A DNA stretch of 64,000 nt. Origin: SZUA-365 sp964635845. GTDB taxonomy: Bacteria > Bacteroidota > Ignavibacteria > SZUA-365. Position 1 is the first letter of the stretch; each line of letters opens with the position of its first letter. The notes beneath the pieces were generated by a model. The model worked only from the letters and a program-made list of their open reading frames with translations. It had not been told where the DNA came from and made no database searches. Location of the stretch: the NCBI GenBank assembly GCA_964635845.1, contig CAZWNO010000002.1, positions 45,144 through 109,143 of the forward strand. Direction: 5' to 3'. The position numbers were made by a program, and so were the translations under genes. Positions 61,962-64,000 of the stretch are shown piece after piece.

Positions 61962-62852
61962 ATGCCGTTCATCGGAGAACTCAGTGCGCTTCTGACCGCC
62001 TTCCTCTGGTCGGGTACCTCTGTCGTCTTTACGGAAGCCACGACGCGCGTGGGATCGATTCAGGTCAACATCACGCGCATGGTGCTCGCGCTTGCGTTCC
62101 TGCTGCTGACCGTATGGATTTTCGGATACGATTATTCGATGTCCGCAGGTCAACTGGGCAACCTCACATTGAGCGGGATCATCGGTCTGGTGCTCGGAGA
62201 CAGCTTCCTGTTCGGCGCCTTCAAGGAGATCGGTGCACGCATCTCCATGCTCGTCATGTCGATGGTGCCGGCCATCACCGCGGTACTGGGTTTCGTTTTT
62301 CTCGGGGAAACACTCTCGCCGTTCGGCATCGCCGGCATGGTCATCACGATGGCGGGCATCGCCGCGGTTGTGCTCGAGCGACGGTCCGACGCCGCATCCA
62401 AATTCCGTGTCACGTATAAAGGCCTGATTCTCGCACTGCTCGGCGCTCTCGGACAGGCCTCCGGACTCATTTTCGCGAAGTTCGCATTGAATGAATCGCC
62501 GCTGCACGGGATGGTTGCGACAACGGTGCGCATCGCCGCGGCGATAGCGCTCTTCCTGCCCGCGGCCATGCTCTTCAAATGGTATCGGAATCCCTTCCGC
62601 GTGTTTGCCCGCGACCCGAAGGCGCTCGCGTATACGACAGCCGGTGCGGTACTGGGACCCTATCTCGGCATCACGTTCAGCCTGGTTGCCATCGCGAACA
62701 CCAAGGTCGCCATCGCCACGACCATCATGGCGCTGCCTCCGATCATCATGCTGCCGCTCGTCCGGGCTGTCTACCGCGAACGGCTGACTCACCGCGCCAT
62801 CGCCGGTGCTGTCGTCGCCGTTGCCGGCGTCGCCATTCTATTCATGTTTTGA
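61962..62852 (+). CDS. EamA/DMT family transporter
   Basis: A 296-residue membrane protein with ten predicted helices in two homologous EamA halves (residues 6-140 and 150-296). AFLWSGTSVVFTEA, LGETLSPFGIAGMVI and GPYLGITFSLVAIANTKVAIATTIMALPPI are typical drug/metabolite transporter segments. Substrate unknown; EamA proteins often export amino acids or metabolites. It follows the VOC gene by eight bases. Confidence 0.9.
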   Translation: MPFIGELSALLTAFLWSGTSVVFTEATTRVGSIQVNITRMVLALAFLLLTVWIFGYDYSMSAGQLGNLTLSGIIGLVLGDSFLFGAFKEIGARISMLVMSMVPAITAVLGFVFLGETLSPFGIAGMVITMAGIAAVVLERRSDAASKFRVTYKGLILALLGALGQASGLIFAKFALNESPLHGMVATTVRIAAAIALFLPAAMLFKWYRNPFRVFARDPKALAYTTAGAVLGPYLGITFSLVAIANTKVAIATTIMALPPIIMLPLVRAVYRERLTHRAIAGAVVAVAGVAILFMF

Positions 62853-62910
62853 GCGCAGCACCTCCGCGAATCCCTTTCCATCGGCGATGTAACCGAATGC
62901 GAAATCCTGA

Positions 62911-63696
62911 TTGATCCTGACACCACCGATTACCGGAGACGCCATTCCCGACCTCATCACATACCTCCTTCTCCTCGCAGCCGGATTCCTCGGAGGACTC
63001 ATTGATTCGATGGCTGGAGGCGGCGGATTGATCACCCTCCCCGCACTGATCGCCGCCGGGCTTCCGCCGCATGCCGCGCTCGCGACGAACAAGGTGCAGA
63101 GTGCGATCGGAACCACTTTCAGCACCCTCCGATACCTGCGCAGCGGCTATGTGCTGCTGCGTCTCGGCATCACCGGCTTTGCGAGTTCGTTCCTCGGGTC
63201 CTACGCAGGCGCCTGGACCGTTCTCCGTGTGCCCGGCTCGTCGCTCGAGGCGCTGATCCCCATCCTGATCGTCATCGTCGCGGCGATTACCTTCCTGCGC
63301 AAGGACTTCGGCGTCAGCGATCACCGTATCACCGTCGGACGTCGTCATTATCTGATCGCCATCGCATTTGCCTTTCTTCTGGGCTTCTACGATGGATTCT
63401 TTGGACCGGGTACCGGATCATTCCTCGCCTTTGGCTTCGTGCTCCTATTCCGCTTCGGATTTCTCCGCGCCACCGCATATGCGAAGCTGCTGAACCTCGC
63501 CTCGAACTACGCCGCGATACTCGCATTCGTACTCGGAGGCGATATCGCCTGGGCGGTGGGACTGCCGATGGGACTGGCCAACATCAGCGGCGCATGGACC
63601 GGCGCCGGGCTCGCGATCAAAGGCGGCACCCGCGTCATCAAACCGGTTTTCGGCGTCGTCCTGCTTGGCCTTCTCGTAAAGATCACTTTCTTCTGA
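62911..63696 (+). CDS. TSUP (TauE/SafE) family permease
   Basis: A 261-residue membrane protein with seven or eight helices. AAGFLGGLIDSMAGGGGLITLPAL and FYDGFFGPGTGSFL are the two repeated TSUP signatures of TauE/SafE-type anion or sulfur-compound permeases. There is no ATG or GTG near the 5' end. A stop (TGA, 62908-62910) lies just before a TTG at 62911, which has no ribosome binding site. CGGAGA at 62934-62939 stands five bases before an ATT at 62944, which may be a rare start (about 250 residues). Substrate unknown. Confidence 0.87.
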   Translation: MILTPPITGDAIPDLITYLLLLAAGFLGGLIDSMAGGGGLITLPALIAAGLPPHAALATNKVQSAIGTTFSTLRYLRSGYVLLRLGITGFASSFLGSYAGAWTVLRVPGSSLEALIPILIVIVAAITFLRKDFGVSDHRITVGRRHYLIAIAFAFLLGFYDGFFGPGTGSFLAFGFVLLFRFGFLRATAYAKLLNLASNYAAILAFVLGGDIAWAVGLPMGLANISGAWTGAGLAIKGGTRVIKPVFGVVLLGLLVKITFF

Positions 63697-63829
63697 TTTT
63701 CCCGAATACGAACGGCTGATGGCAGATTGCCGTCGGCCTTTCGCGATCGGCGGTCCACCCTATCGATTCTGCCTTGATTGTCGACCCGGCAAATGATAAG
63801 TTGTTTTGCTGAACAACTATAGTAGCACA

Positions 63830-64000
63830 ATGAAAAAACCGTACCTTCTCCTTTTCCTGGCCGCATTCCTTCTTGTCGGCTGTTCGGGTCAGGATGCATC
63901 CGATCTCATGCAGCAGGCCGCCAAACTTCAACAGGAAGGGAAGACCGCCGAGGCGCTCGCCCGCTACGAACAGATCACCAAGGAATACGATGATGCAGCG
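63830..64000 (+). CDS. TPR-like lipoprotein, 3' end outside window
   Basis: The first 57 residues are visible. The signal ends with lipobox LLVGC, so it is a lipoprotein with Cys18. The next residues (DLMQQAAKLQQEGKTAEALARYEQITKEY) fit one tetratricopeptide repeat. Proteins of this kind often serve as periplasmic assembly scaffolds. The rest lies beyond the window. Confidence 0.72.
   Translation, partial: MKKPYLLLFLAAFLLVGCSGQDASDLMQQAAKLQQEGKTAEALARYEQITKEYDDAA

Overview
The window is 64 kb of densely packed, roughly 60 % G+C bacterial chromosome. No rRNA, tRNA, CRISPR array, prophage or insertion sequence was recognised. I place it in the Bacteroidota/Chlorobiota/Ignavibacteriota (FCB) group, possibly a Kapabacteria- or Ignavibacteria-like lineage. 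The reasons are many secreted proteins ending in a type IX secretion (T9SS) type A-like C-terminal sorting domain, an S46 dipeptidyl-peptidase, many lipoproteins and outer-membrane-type proteins, and lgt. Several promoters nevertheless look like ordinary TTGnnn-N17-TAnnnT sigma-70 sites rather than the Bacteroides -33/-7 type. The placement is an inference.

Layout. 0-6.5 kb (+): a partial LytR-CpsA-Psr protein, gap, pgk, a rhomboid protease, ispG and a ComF-like phosphoribosyltransferase. 6.5-10.6 kb (-): a pullulanase-type GH13 enzyme, a tandem universal stress protein and a glucose-1-phosphate cytidylyltransferase. 10.8-15.5 kb: a small unknown protein, a sodium:solute symporter convergent with a MarR regulator, then class I fumarase and gmhA. 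15.8-22.8 kb: two paralogous T9SS-like secreted proteins, a type II NADH dehydrogenase-like flavoprotein, a zinc-peptidase lipoprotein, two membrane proteins and a Nudix hydrolase. 23.1-25.9 kb (+): a haem-motif lipoprotein, YceI, a DUF5777-like outer-membrane protein and a CxxCH/calcium-loop/T9SS protein. 26-36.5 kb: an S9 peptidase, an Asp-box exo-enzyme-like protein and two tandem subtilase/beta-propeller proteins of about 1000 residues. 36.6-46.6 kb: lgt, an outer-membrane-like protein, a TonB-like protein, a metallo-beta-lactamase-fold hydrolase, an S46 peptidase, a PepX/CocE-like hydrolase and an M2-like peptidase lipoprotein. 46.9-50.6 kb (+): ECF sigma factor, an anti-sigma-like/beta-barrel-like fusion, and two von Willebrand A proteins. 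50.7-64 kb: htpG, AhpC-type peroxiredoxin, a stand-alone CBM48 protein, CorA, a DnaQ-like exonuclease, a lysine-rich histone-H1-like protein, a NusG-domain-II protein with a repeat-protein partner, uvrA, a VOC protein, a DMT transporter, a TSUP permease and the start of a TPR-like lipoprotein.

How the genes fit together. The central metabolic genes (gap, pgk, fumarase, ispG) sit among a large set of exported proteins, with at least eight peptidases or peptidase-like hydrolases. This suggests a heterotroph that degrades protein outside the cell or in the periplasm. The most unusual locus is the four-gene set at 46.9-50.6 kb. There an ECF sigma factor is followed by a protein that appears to join a cytoplasmic anti-sigma-like domain, one membrane helix and a C-terminal beta-barrel-like domain ending in Phe, and then by two surface-type VWA proteins. 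It could be a self-contained envelope-sensing system.
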